A DNA stretch of 33,078 bases from CAZSNT01 sp964607765 (GCA_964607765.1 CAZSNT010000118.1:1-33078); one strand, 5' to 3'; shown: positions 14,855 through 23,317, counted from the first letter of the stretch. Notes: generated by a model not told the origin, from the letters alone. A program made the numbers and translations.

Positions 14855-17800
14855 ATGGACCGTTTGCGACTGCTGCTGCTGACGTGGCTTCTGGGTGTTG
14901 GGGTGACCGCGCACGGTGCGGCGTTGGCCGAGTACCTTGCCGGCAGTCCGAGTCTGACGGGCGGGATCGTGTCGGTCGTGTGTGACGGGGATGCCGGGGC
15001 GGAGCTTGTCCTGCCGCTGGCGCGAGCGCTGCCCGACACGTTCACCGTGCATGCTCTGGTTGAGTCGGCGGCGCGTGATTCGCTGGCGGCAGCGGTTGTC
15101 GATGCGGGGCTGGCAAGCCGTGTTGCGGTGTCCGCACTCGCAGTTGGCGACCGGCTTCCCTACGCGTCGGATTTGCTGAATGTGGTGGTGGTTGCGTCAG
15201 AGACTGCGGATGAAGCTCTGGCTGGGGAGGCGGTGCGTGTTTTGGCGCCGCTGGGGCGGGGTTTTGTCCGGAAAACCGGGACGCCGCGTGTCGAGGCGTT
15301 GTGCGGTGCTGGCGTAGTGGACGTTCGGGCGCTGCCTGAGGCGTCGGGCTGGCTGAGTTTCCGCAAGCCGTGGCCCGCAGAGATCGGTGAGTGGGGACAC
15401 CACCTTGCGGGGCCGGGCAACAACCCGGTGACGCCTGACCTGCGTGTCGGGCCACCACGGCGTTTGCAGTGGACGGCGGGGCCGCGCTGGTCGCGCAACC
15501 ATGAATCGGCGGGTAGTTGGCCGGCCATGGTCAGTGCGGGCGGCCGCGTTTTCGCTGTCATCGACGAAGGCCCCATCGGGATCAGCACGGAGAATCTGCC
15601 GGACAAGTGGGTGCTCATCGCCCGTGACGCTTTCAACGGCCGCGTGCTGTGGCGCCGACCGGTCGGCGACTGGGGCTGGCGGTCGTGGCGCAAGGACTGG
15701 ATCACGCGTTCCGTACCGCCCGCGATGGCTCGCGGCCTGGTCGCGACGCGAGAGCATGTGGTTGTCACGGACGGCTTCCGTGGCACGGTCCAGATCTTGA
15801 ATGCTGCCAGTGGCGAGCTGCTTCGACGTTGCCCTGACACGGCGGGGACGGCGGAATTGGTTGTGTCGGGCGGCGTTGTTGTTACGGTTCGGCAAGCAAC
15901 GGGCGAGCCGCCGCAGGTGCGGGCGCTCAGGCTGGCGGACGGGCACACGCTTTGGACGCAGCCGGCCCAGTGTCAGACGCAGACGCTCTGCGTGCTCGAC
16001 TCGCGCGTGTTCTGGTGGCAGGGCGAGGCGGTGGTTGCGCACGACCGGATGTCCGGAAAACGGCTGTGGCGCAGCGGCAAGCTCCCGAGGAGCCGGTGGG
16101 GGCAGTACTGTAATCTGTTGGCTGTGGAGGGAACCGTGCTGGCGGCAAGTCACGGGTATCCGGGCACGCTCGTTGCGTTCGACGCGGTGTCCGGAAAACA
16201 GCTGTGGCAGACACGCTGCCGAGGCGGATACGTGTTCTCGCCGCCTGACGTGTTTGTCATCGACGGCACGGTGTGGGCGGATGGCTTCTTCGAGGAGTGG
16301 CTGCCTGCGCGCGACCGGCAGCAGATCGCGGCGGGCAAGAAGACGCGCGCGAGTATTCCGGCCATCTGTCGCTGGCCCACGTTCATGCGCCTGGCTGGGC
16401 GTGGCTTGCGCAACGGCGAGTTGCTGCGCGAGATTGACACCGGTGGGATGTTCAGGACGGGGCATCACCACCGCTGCTATCGCTGTCGTGCTACGCCGCG
16501 GTTTGTGATGGCCGGACGACGCGGCACTGAGTTCGTGGATCTGCAGGGCGAGGACTTTTCGGTCGACAACTGGGTTCGCGGCTCGTGTCAGATGGGATTC
16601 ATGCCCGCGAACGGGTTGCTGTACGCGACGCCGCACCCGTGTTCCTGCTACCTGGCCGCGAAGATCACTGGGTTCAACGCGCTGACAACGCGGACGGAAG
16701 ACGGAAAACGGAAAACGGAAGACGGAAGAAGGGAAACGGAAAACGGAAAACGGAAAACGGAAGACGGAAGAAGGGAAACGGAAAACGGAAAACGGAAAAC
16801 GGAAGAAGGAACGCCGAACGCTGAACGCCGAACGCCGAACGCTGAACGCCGAACGTTGAATGCTGAAGGCGGCGTGCGGACTGGGGACGTGGGAGTGGGA
16901 ACGCGGGGGCCGGGGGATGAGGCAGGCGGTCCGGTATTCGAGCAGGCGGACTGGCCGATGTACCGGGCGGACGTTGCGCGGAGCGGCAGTAGGTCTGTCG
17001 CCGTGCCTGCAGCGCTTGCTCCGGCGTGGACGGCTGATATCGGTGGGCGGTTGACTCAGCCGGTTGTGGTCGGGGGCGTTGTGCTTGTGGCGCAGACGGA
17101 CGCGGGTGTGTTGCATGCGCTGTCCCGTGTGTCCGGAAAACGGTTGTGGCGGTCCAAGGCGGGTGGGCGCATTGACTCGGCGCCGACTGTGTTTTCCGGA
17201 CATGCGCTGTTCGGCTGCCACGATGGCTGGGTGTACTGCCTGCGTCTGGGCGACGGCGCTCCGGTGTGGCGCCGGCGCGTTGCGCCGCAAGACCGGCTGA
17301 TCGGGGACCACGGTCAGCTCGCCTCGGCGTGGCCGGTGCATGGTGCCGTGCTCGTGAGCGACGGTGTGGCGTATGCCGTTGCCGGGCGTGCGTCGGTGCT
17401 GGATGGCGGCATTCACGTGGTGGCCCTGGACGCGGTAACGGGTGCAATCCACCACCGTACTGTGCTTGCCAACAGGTTCGAGGATCCCCGCAAAGTGGAA
17501 GAGAACAACGCGGGTTTCATGACCGGGTTTCTACCCGATGTACTGCTGCGCACGGGCGACGCGGTGTACATGCGACACGCGAAGTTCGACCTGGCACTCA
17601 ATCAGCAGGCGCAGGACGGCAGGGCGCTTCTGGCAGCGCGCGTCAAGCACTGGGGCGACGCGTGGGCGGTATCGAGTACGCCCGGGGACGAGCCGCACCT
17701 GGTGGCCGGCGGCGGCCTGCTGGACGACACGATGTTCAGCCGAATGAGCTGGGTGCGGGGCAACGCGGCGGGGCAGCTGATTGTGTGGGATAACACTGTC

Positions 17801-18247
17801 ACATGCACGGTTAACATGTTCCACATGCCGGAGCGAAAACTGCTCAGCCCCGTGTTCTTCCCCGGCACAACCGGTATACTTCTCTGCGGCCGCAAGACGT
17901 TTTCCGGACAGTCCTGCCCGGCTGAGACACCGCTCGAGCCAGCTGCAGCCGCGTGTCTGTGGCAACGCCGTGTCCCGATTCGTGTCGAGGCGATGGTGCT
18001 CGCCGGGGCCACGCTAATCCTTGCCGGGCAGCCGGATCGCATTGACGCCGCCGACCCGCTGGGCGTGTTCGAGGGACGGAAAGGTGGCGTTCTGCTCGCC
18101 GTCGAGGCTCGGACCGGCGAGATCCTCCACGAGTTGTCCTTGGCGTCGCCGCCGGTGTTCGACGGATTGGCGGCTGCCCGCGGCCGCTTGTGGATGAGTA
18201 CGCGGCAGGGACAGCTGGTGAGTTTCAGGCCGCAGGAAGGGCCTTGA
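14855..18247 (+). CDS. Exported PQQ-like beta-propeller protein with degenerate methyltransferase-like domain
   Basis: The 1130-residue protein has a signal peptide (1-22, ending AHGA). Residues 25-150 align by position with the methyltransferase-like domain of the next gene, but the SAM loop is degenerate (VVCDGDAGAEL). Then come blades of a PQQ-like propeller (SGKRLWRSG, SGKQLWQT), a Cys/His-rich stretch (HHHRCYRCRATPRF, ANGLLYATPHPCSCYL) near residues 535-600, a repeat-encoded linker at about 614-672, and a second propeller starting ADWPMYRADVARSG. Blades carry the AxxxGxxxW-like PQQ-repeat pattern, but nothing proves PQQ binding. The second propeller ends with GRKGGVLLAVEARTGEIL. The gene is driven by the promoter at 14679 and sits 47 bases before its paralogue. 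The envelope role is unknown. The ribosome site is weak. Confidence 0.82.
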   Translation: MDRLRLLLLTWLLGVGVTAHGAALAEYLAGSPSLTGGIVSVVCDGDAGAELVLPLARALPDTFTVHALVESAARDSLAAAVVDAGLASRVAVSALAVGDRLPYASDLLNVVVVASETADEALAGEAVRVLAPLGRGFVRKTGTPRVEALCGAGVVDVRALPEASGWLSFRKPWPAEIGEWGHHLAGPGNNPVTPDLRVGPPRRLQWTAGPRWSRNHESAGSWPAMVSAGGRVFAVIDEGPIGISTENLPDKWVLIARDAFNGRVLWRRPVGDWGWRSWRKDWITRSVPPAMARGLVATREHVVVTDGFRGTVQILNAASGELLRRCPDTAGTAELVVSGGVVVTVRQATGEPPQVRALRLADGHTLWTQPAQCQTQTLCVLDSRVFWWQGEAVVAHDRMSGKRLWRSGKLPRSRWGQYCNLLAVEGTVLAASHGYPGTLVAFDAVSGKQLWQTRCRGGYVFSPPDVFVIDGTVWADGFFEEWLPARDRQQIAAGKKTRASIPAICRWPTFMRLAGRGLRNGELLREIDTGGMFRTGHHHRCYRCRATPRFVMAGRRGTEFVDLQGEDFSVDNWVRGSCQMGFMPANGLLYATPHPCSCYLAAKITGFNALTTRTEDGKRKTEDGRRETENGKRKTEDGRRETENGKRKTEEGTPNAERRTPNAERRTLNAEGGVRTGDVGVGTRGPGDEAGGPVFEQADWPMYRADVARSGSRSVAVPAALAPAWTADIGGRLTQPVVVGGVVLVAQTDAGVLHALSRVSGKRLWRSKAGGRIDSAPTVFSGHALFGCHDGWVYCLRLGDGAPVWRRRVAPQDRLIGDHGQLASAWPVHGAVLVSDGVAYAVAGRASVLDGGIHVVALDAVTGAIHHRTVLANRFEDPRKVEENNAGFMTGFLPDVLLRTGDAVYMRHAKFDLALNQQAQDGRALLAARVKHWGDAWAVSSTPGDEPHLVAGGGLLDDTMFSRMSWVRGNAAGQLIVWDNTVTCTVNMFHMPERKLLSPVFFPGTTGILLCGRKTFSGQSCPAETPLEPAAAACLWQRRVPIRVEAMVLAGATLILAGQPDRIDAADPLGVFEGRKGGVLLAVEARTGEILHELSLASPPVFDGLAAARGRLWMSTRQGQLVSFRPQEGP
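16050..17910. repeat. Five dispersed copies of a 12-mer within one gene
   Basis: TGTCCGGAAAAC is present in forward orientation at 16050-16061, 16188-16199 and 17130-17141, and inverted at 17191-17202 and 17899-17910. The forward copies encode the SGK segment of PQQ-like blades; the inverted ones encode FSG in unrelated settings. The 12-mer contains GGAAAAC, the main unit of the tandem array at 16696-16870. Confidence 0.7.
16696..16870 (+). repeat. Intragenic minisatellite: 25 consecutive 7-bp units
   Basis: The block divides without gaps into 25 heptamers. Units 1-16 are GGAAAAC, GGAAGAC, GGAAGAA or GGGAAAC. Units 17-25 shift to the CGAACGC/TGAACGC type, ending TGAATGC and TGAAGGC. The six units at 16717-16758 are repeated exactly at 16759-16800 (42 bp). 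In frame this gives heptapeptide repeats such as KRKTEDG, RRETENG and TPNAERR, a highly charged linker between the two propellers. The paralogue has only a 37-residue linker there, compared with about 88 residues here. Confidence 0.95.
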
Positions 18248-18294
18248 GAGAGACAGGAGTCGCTCACCGGAGTGTCTGAAGGAGAGGTCCGAAG

Positions 18295-21200
18295 ATGCAT
18301 AATCGCCTATCACTCGCCTCCGTTTTCTGGTGTTTCGCCTTTGCATCCGTGGTTCCGAGTTTCCTGTGCGCGGCCCCGGCGGCGCAGGAGGCGCGCGCGG
18401 TGCTGGCGCAGGCGGGCGTTCGGGGCGGACTTGCCGTGCACGTGGGGTGCGGCGATGGGCGCTTCGCAATGGCATTGCGGGCTGCCGGGCCGTTTGTTGT
18501 TCAGGGGCTTGGCGTGGATTCGACGGCGGTGGCTGCAGCGCGTTCAAACGCGCTGGCCGGGAAGGCGTACGGGCAGGTTTCGTTCGATACATTCGACGGG
18601 CGCGTGCTGCCTTACACGGACAACCTGGTCAACCTGCTGGTGGTGTCCGCGGGGACCGGGGCGGAGCTTGCTGAGGCGGAGATGCTGCGGGCGGTGTCGC
18701 CCGGCGGTATCATCATGGTTCGGGACGGGCAGCAGTGGCGTCGCGTGGAGAAGCCGCGGCCTGAGCAGATAGATGACTGGACGCATTACCTTCACGGTCC
18801 GGATAACAACGCCGTGGCGCAGGACACGGTGGTGGGCCCGCCGCGGCATTTTCAGTGGCTTGGCGGGCCGAAGTGGTCGCGGCATCACGACCGCATGGCG
18901 AGCATGAGCGCGCTTGTGTCGGCCTCGGGGCGCCTGTTCACCATCCAGGACGAGGGCTCCCGGGTATGCGTGCAGCTGCCGCCGAAGTGGCGGCTTGTGG
19001 CGCGGGATGGGTTCAGTGGCGTGGTCTTGTGGAAGCGCGAGATTCCCGACTGGCATTTCCATCTGTGGCCGCTGAAGAGCGGTCCGGCGCAGCTGCCGCG
19101 GCGCCTGGTCGCGGTGGGTGACAGTGTGTATGTGACGCTGGGGCTCCGGGCGTCGGTGAGCGTGCTGGACGCGGCCACGGGTGAGACGCGGTGCGAGTTG
19201 CCGTCGACGGCGGACACCGAGGAGATCGTGGTGTCGGACGGCGTTGTTTTCGCGCTGCTCAATCCGGAGCCGGACACACGGCCGTACCAGCCGGATCGGT
19301 CCGGGGTCTGGAACGGCACGAAACGTGTCAACAGCAAGTTCCTGTGGGACAACCAGCCGAAGCGTGTCCTGGCGGCTGTTCGCGGCGCGACCGGTGATGT
19401 GCTGTGGACGCAGCAGGACAACGTTGTCGGGCTCACGCTGGCCGTGGATTCCACGCGCGTCTACTACCACGACGGCCAACGTGTTGTGGCGCGTGATCGC
19501 CGCAGCGGCCGCGAGCTCTGGCGCTCCGAACAGACCGGGCGTCGGAAGATCTTCTCCGTGCCCGTGCTGCCGACGCTGGTGGTACACGACGACGTCGTGC
19601 TGTTTGCCGGGCTGAACCAGAAGATGAGCGGGTATGCGGCGACTGACGGGCGCCGGCTTTGGACGGGGGTGCATCATACGGGCGGACACAACTCCCCCAT
19701 GGACTTGCTGGTCATAGACGGCGTGGCGTGGTCCGGGGCGATTGCCAGCGGGAAGCAGTCCGGCGTGTTCACCGGGCTGGATGTGCACACGGGCGAGGTG
19801 CGTAAGGAATTCACTCCTGACGTGGAGACCTACTGGTTTCATCACCGTTGCTACCGCAGCAAAGCGACGGTTCGGTTCCTGCTGCCATCCCGCACGGGTA
19901 TCGAGTTCGTCGATCCCGAGACGGAGCGCTGGGACATCAATCACTGGGTACGCGGCTGCTGCGTGTACGGCATCATGCCCTGCAATGGTCTGGTCTACGC
20001 GCCGCCGCACAACTGCGCCTGCTACCTGGAGGCTAAGCTGTTCGGCTTCAACGCCCTCGCTCCGGCACGTCAGGCTGAGCTGCCGGCGACGGGGCCCAGG
20101 CTTGAGCGCGGTCCGGCGTCTGCGCGAGGCGGAACGCGGGAGGCGCCCCGCGGCGTGCAGAGCTCGGGCGACTGGCCCACGTATCGTCACGACGCCTTGC
20201 GCAGCGGCTTCACCAGGGCCCGTGTCGGCGCGGCACTGGCGCCCGCGTGGCAGTGCGAGCTTGGCGGGCGCTTGAGCAGCATCGTGTCGGCCGACGGGCG
20301 TGCGTACGTCGCGGCGGTTGACGCACACACGTTGGTTGCGTTGGATGTCAATGCCGGGTCGCGCCTGTGGCAATTCACGGCGGGCGGGCGGGTTGATTCG
20401 CCGCCGACGGTTGACGGCGGGCGCGTCCTGTTCGGGGCTGCCGACGGCTGGGTGTACTGCTTGCGCGCTGCGGACGGCGTGTTGGTCTGGCGGCACCGCG
20501 TTGCGCCGGGCATCCGGCGCATGACGGCGTTCGGGCAGGTGGAGTCGGTGTGGCCCGTACACGGCAGCGTGTTGGTGCGTGACGGGGTCGCCTACGCGGT
20601 GGCCGGCCGGTCGATGTTCGTGGACGGGGGCTTGCGTCTGTGCCGGCTCGATGTGGGCACGGGAGAGTTGCTTTCCGAAACGGTGTTCGACAGTCGGGAC
20701 CCGGTGAACGACGAGGATCTGCAGGCCAGGGTCGAGGTCCTGAACATGCCCGTGGCGCTGCCCGACATTCTGTCGTGCGACGAGCGTTACGTGTACATGC
20801 GCTCGCAGAAACTGGGGTTGGACGGCGGGCGGCTTGCGACGCCTGAGCCGATGCCGCCGACGGAAGTGGCCGGTGCGCAGGCGGGCGAGGATCGGCATCT
20901 GTTCTGTCCGGCGGGGTACTTGGATGGCACCTGGTTCCACCGTTCCTACTGGGTTTATGGGCGGCGCTACTCGTCGGGCTGCAACTGGTGGCATCGGGCG
21001 GGCAAGATGACACCGGCCGGGCGCCTGATGGTGTTCACCGACTCGTCCGTGTTCGGGTACGGGCGCAAGCCGAAGTACTTCAATTGGTCCGTGCCGCTGG
21101 ACTACCACTTGTTCGCCTGCGAGCGGGACTCGGTCGCCACTGCAGGCTCCGCGGACACGGGCGAGATCGCGGTGGGCAGGTCGGACAGCCTGGATCCGTC

Positions 21201-22182
21201 AGGCAAGCCGTTGACCGTTGCCGCGTGGGTCAAGGCGAGTGACGGGGATGGCGTGGTTCTGGCGCGGGGCGGCGCCTCGCAAGGCTACGCGATTTTGCTC
21301 AAGGCCGGTGTGCCGCAGTTCCTTGTGCGGGCGGGCGGCGAACTGCATGTTGCCGCTGCGCAGGAGCCGGTCGTCGGACGCTGGGCGCATCTTGCCGGTG
21401 TGCTGACCGCGGACAAACAGCTGGGGTTGGCCGTGGACGGCGAGCTGGTGGCGAGTGTGGACGTGCCCGGCTTCATCCCGTCCGACCCGCACGAGCTCAT
21501 GCAGGTCGGTATTGATCGCGGCTCGCCGGTCGGCAGCTACAAACAGGGCCCGGGGCTGAAGGGGATCGTGGATGAGGTGAGGGTTTACCATCGGGCTCTG
21601 TCGCCCGAGGAACTGCGCGAACTTGGGCGGGGTGAGCCTACGAACGTGGATGCAGCGGCTTTGGTGCTCTACTACTCGTTCGACAAAGGCAATGCCCGCG
21701 ATGAGAGCGGCAACAGTAACGACGGCGGTGTGGGGGTCCGACCAACACGCGGGCGGTTCGGCAAAGCGATGGCGTTCCGTGTCCCGGCCGTTGCCGCGCA
21801 GCATGAGCCGCGGCTGCCGGGGCAGGGCGATTTTCGACCCACCTGGACTCGCGACTTCCCGATCTACGGGCGCGCCATGGTGCTGGCGGACCGGACGCTG
21901 TTCGTAGCCGGGCCGCTCGATGTGATTGACGAGGAAGCGACTTACCTGACGCCGCACGACGCGGCGACCAAGGAGCTGCTTGTGCGCCAGGACCGCCTGC
22001 TCGCGGGGCGGGAGGGGGCCGTGCTGCTGGCCGTGTCGGGTGTGGATGGTTCGGAGCTGTCGCGCATCCAGTTGCCGGCCGCGCCTGTCTGGGACGGCAT
22101 GGCTGCCATCCCCGGCCGACTGCTGTTGACCACGGTGGACGGGCGGGTGATGTGTTTTGCGGGCACGACGGACGGGGAGTGA
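18295..22182 (+). CDS. Exported methyltransferase-fold/PQQ-like propeller protein with LamG-like insert
   Basis: The 1295-residue paralogue of the preceding gene starts at ATG 18295 behind AAGGAGAGG. After a signal peptide (1-27), residues 40-150 look like a class I SAM methyltransferase: V50-G-C-G-D-G-R-F motif I, GLGVDSTAVAAARSNA, LPYTDNLVNLLVV and EMLRAVSPGGIIMV. Propeller blades follow, with the Cys/His-rich HHRCYRSKATVRF and CNGLVYAPPHNCACYLEAKLFGFNAL stretch shared with the paralogue, then a second propeller from about residue 625. A LamG/concanavalin-like segment at about 960-1160 (LTVAAWVKAS, VGRWAHLAGVL, GIVDEVRVYHRALSPEELREL) interrupts the last propeller, which resumes at FPIYGRAMVLADRTLFVAGP. 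SAM is not expected outside the cytoplasm, so the methyltransferase domain is probably structural or binds another ligand. Confidence 0.83.
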   Translation: MHNRLSLASVFWCFAFASVVPSFLCAAPAAQEARAVLAQAGVRGGLAVHVGCGDGRFAMALRAAGPFVVQGLGVDSTAVAAARSNALAGKAYGQVSFDTFDGRVLPYTDNLVNLLVVSAGTGAELAEAEMLRAVSPGGIIMVRDGQQWRRVEKPRPEQIDDWTHYLHGPDNNAVAQDTVVGPPRHFQWLGGPKWSRHHDRMASMSALVSASGRLFTIQDEGSRVCVQLPPKWRLVARDGFSGVVLWKREIPDWHFHLWPLKSGPAQLPRRLVAVGDSVYVTLGLRASVSVLDAATGETRCELPSTADTEEIVVSDGVVFALLNPEPDTRPYQPDRSGVWNGTKRVNSKFLWDNQPKRVLAAVRGATGDVLWTQQDNVVGLTLAVDSTRVYYHDGQRVVARDRRSGRELWRSEQTGRRKIFSVPVLPTLVVHDDVVLFAGLNQKMSGYAATDGRRLWTGVHHTGGHNSPMDLLVIDGVAWSGAIASGKQSGVFTGLDVHTGEVRKEFTPDVETYWFHHRCYRSKATVRFLLPSRTGIEFVDPETERWDINHWVRGCCVYGIMPCNGLVYAPPHNCACYLEAKLFGFNALAPARQAELPATGPRLERGPASARGGTREAPRGVQSSGDWPTYRHDALRSGFTRARVGAALAPAWQCELGGRLSSIVSADGRAYVAAVDAHTLVALDVNAGSRLWQFTAGGRVDSPPTVDGGRVLFGAADGWVYCLRAADGVLVWRHRVAPGIRRMTAFGQVESVWPVHGSVLVRDGVAYAVAGRSMFVDGGLRLCRLDVGTGELLSETVFDSRDPVNDEDLQARVEVLNMPVALPDILSCDERYVYMRSQKLGLDGGRLATPEPMPPTEVAGAQAGEDRHLFCPAGYLDGTWFHRSYWVYGRRYSSGCNWWHRAGKMTPAGRLMVFTDSSVFGYGRKPKYFNWSVPLDYHLFACERDSVATAGSADTGEIAVGRSDSLDPSGKPLTVAAWVKASDGDGVVLARGGASQGYAILLKAGVPQFLVRAGGELHVAAAQEPVVGRWAHLAGVLTADKQLGLAVDGELVASVDVPGFIPSDPHELMQVGIDRGSPVGSYKQGPGLKGIVDEVRVYHRALSPEELRELGRGEPTNVDAAALVLYYSFDKGNARDESGNSNDGGVGVRPTRGRFGKAMAFRVPAVAAQHEPRLPGQGDFRPTWTRDFPIYGRAMVLADRTLFVAGPLDVIDEEATYLTPHDAATKELLVRQDRLLAGREGAVLLAVSGVDGSELSRIQLPAAPVWDGMAAIPGRLLLTTVDGRVMCFAGTTDGE

Positions 22183-22183
22183 C

Positions 22184-22277
22184 GGATTGGTGGATTGTTC
22201 GGTTGCTGAGGGAGCGCTTCGGGCACGGAGGAGATACCGGCACCGGAGTCATTGAGTCATCGAGTCATTGCGTCACT
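22184..22277. repeat. Two octamer tandem repeats upstream of the DUF6807 gene
   Basis: GGATTGGT, GGATTGTT and CGGTTGCT stand in tandem at 22184-22207. GAGTCATT, GAGTCATC, GAGTCATT and GCGTCACT stand at 22246-22277. They fill much of the 166-base gap 22183-22348. The second family matches the repeat at 14785-14816. Confidence 0.6.
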
Positions 22278-22348
22278 GGAATGCAGGATGCCGTGCGCGA
22301 GGCGATGGGATATTGTCTTGAGCACGGCTGAATCAGGGAAACTACATC

Positions 22349-23296
22349 ATGGCTGAGACCAAAGGCATTGTACTGGCCGCTTTGGCGGTCGCGTCTGCGG
22401 TTTGCGTTGCGGCGCCGGCAGGCAGCGAGGAGATCATGCGCATCACGATCGACGGCAAGGAGCTTGTCAACTACCAGGCGCGGCCCATGTCCAACCCCAA
22501 AGGCGGGGATCGGTTCAAGGGCAGCAACTTCATCCATCCCCTGAAGACGCCCTCCGGCTTCGTGGTGACCGGGACCCAGCCGAGCGATCACCTGCATCAC
22601 TTCGGTCTGTGGTGGCCTTGGAAGTACGTCGTGATCGATGGGCGGAAGGTGCTCTGCTGGGAGTTACAGAAGCAGGACGGCATCATCGAAGGGCAGGGCG
22701 GCCAGGTGACCGAGAGCGGGTTCACCTCGGAGAGCGTCTACATCGACCGCAAACACCCCGGTGGCCCGAGGCCGCTCCTGAACGAAACGCTGAACGTGGG
22801 GGTGTCCGAGATCGTGACCGAACCTGCGAGGGGCTATTTTCTGGACCTGGAAATCGCCCACGAGGCGGCCGGTGACAAGCCGCTGGAGATTCTGAAGTAC
22901 CGTTACAGCGGTTTCAGTATTCGCGGCACGCCCAAGTGGAACAGGGACAACTGCAGTGTGGTTACGAGCGCGGGCAAGGACTACAGCAAGTCCAACTTCA
23001 CGCGCGCCAGATGGGTACGCGTGGAAGGCGCGACCGAGGGCGACGCGACCGCCGGGGTCATCCTGATGAGCCGGCCGGACAACCACTCTCACCCTGAGAA
23101 GCTCCGGACCTGGACTCCCGACACGCACAAAGGCGCGGTGTTCATCAACTTCAACACCGTTCAGAACGCCTCATGGACGTTCCAGCCGGGCGGCACCTAC
23201 ACGCGGCACTACCGTCTGTTCGTCTACGACGGCAAAGTATCCGCTGAACAGGCGGAAGCACTGTGGCAGGAATACGCCCGGGCCGTGGGGGACTGA
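22349..23296 (+). CDS. Exported DUF6807 (PmoA-like) family protein
   Basis: The 315-residue protein has a signal peptide (about 1-26, AAPAGSEE) and a body matching DUF6807: an early short beta domain with ELVNYQARPM, then PSD80-HLHHFGLWWPW with the invariant double His, a mid-region with RPLLNETLNV, and a late FINFNTVQNASWTFQPGGTYTRHYRLFVYDG. Databases sometimes label the family 'methane oxygenase PmoA', but it is a beta-rich, soluble or exported family found next to glycan-degradation and Gfo/Idh/MocA genes, and has none of the membrane helices of particulate methane monooxygenase. The His pair suggests a sugar- or metal-binding site. Only 21 bases separate it from the glycosidase gene. The biochemical function is unknown. 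Confidence 0.8.
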   Translation: MAETKGIVLAALAVASAVCVAAPAGSEEIMRITIDGKELVNYQARPMSNPKGGDRFKGSNFIHPLKTPSGFVVTGTQPSDHLHHFGLWWPWKYVVIDGRKVLCWELQKQDGIIEGQGGQVTESGFTSESVYIDRKHPGGPRPLLNETLNVGVSEIVTEPARGYFLDLEIAHEAAGDKPLEILKYRYSGFSIRGTPKWNRDNCSVVTSAGKDYSKSNFTRARWVRVEGATEGDATAGVILMSRPDNHSHPEKLRTWTPDTHKGAVFINFNTVQNASWTFQPGGTYTRHYRLFVYDGKVSAEQAEALWQEYARAVGD

Positions 23297-23317
23297 CGGG
23301 TACAGCAGGGAGACGGG

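Noticed and set aside
16717..16800. Two exact 42-bp repeats considered as a CRISPR-like array
   Set aside because: There are no spacers; the repeats adjoin directly and resolve into 7-bp units inside a coding frame.
18544..21108. Very long open frame on the minus strand opposite the second propeller gene
   Set aside because: It is an artefact of high GC and third-position bias. It lacks a recognisable domain and is rich in Arg/His/Pro, while the plus-strand frame encodes a coherent family.
22349..23296. Particulate methane monooxygenase PmoA
   Set aside because: The name attaches to DUF6807 in some databases, but the protein has a signal peptide and beta-rich soluble body, not PmoA membrane helices, and no pmoB or pmoC is nearby.
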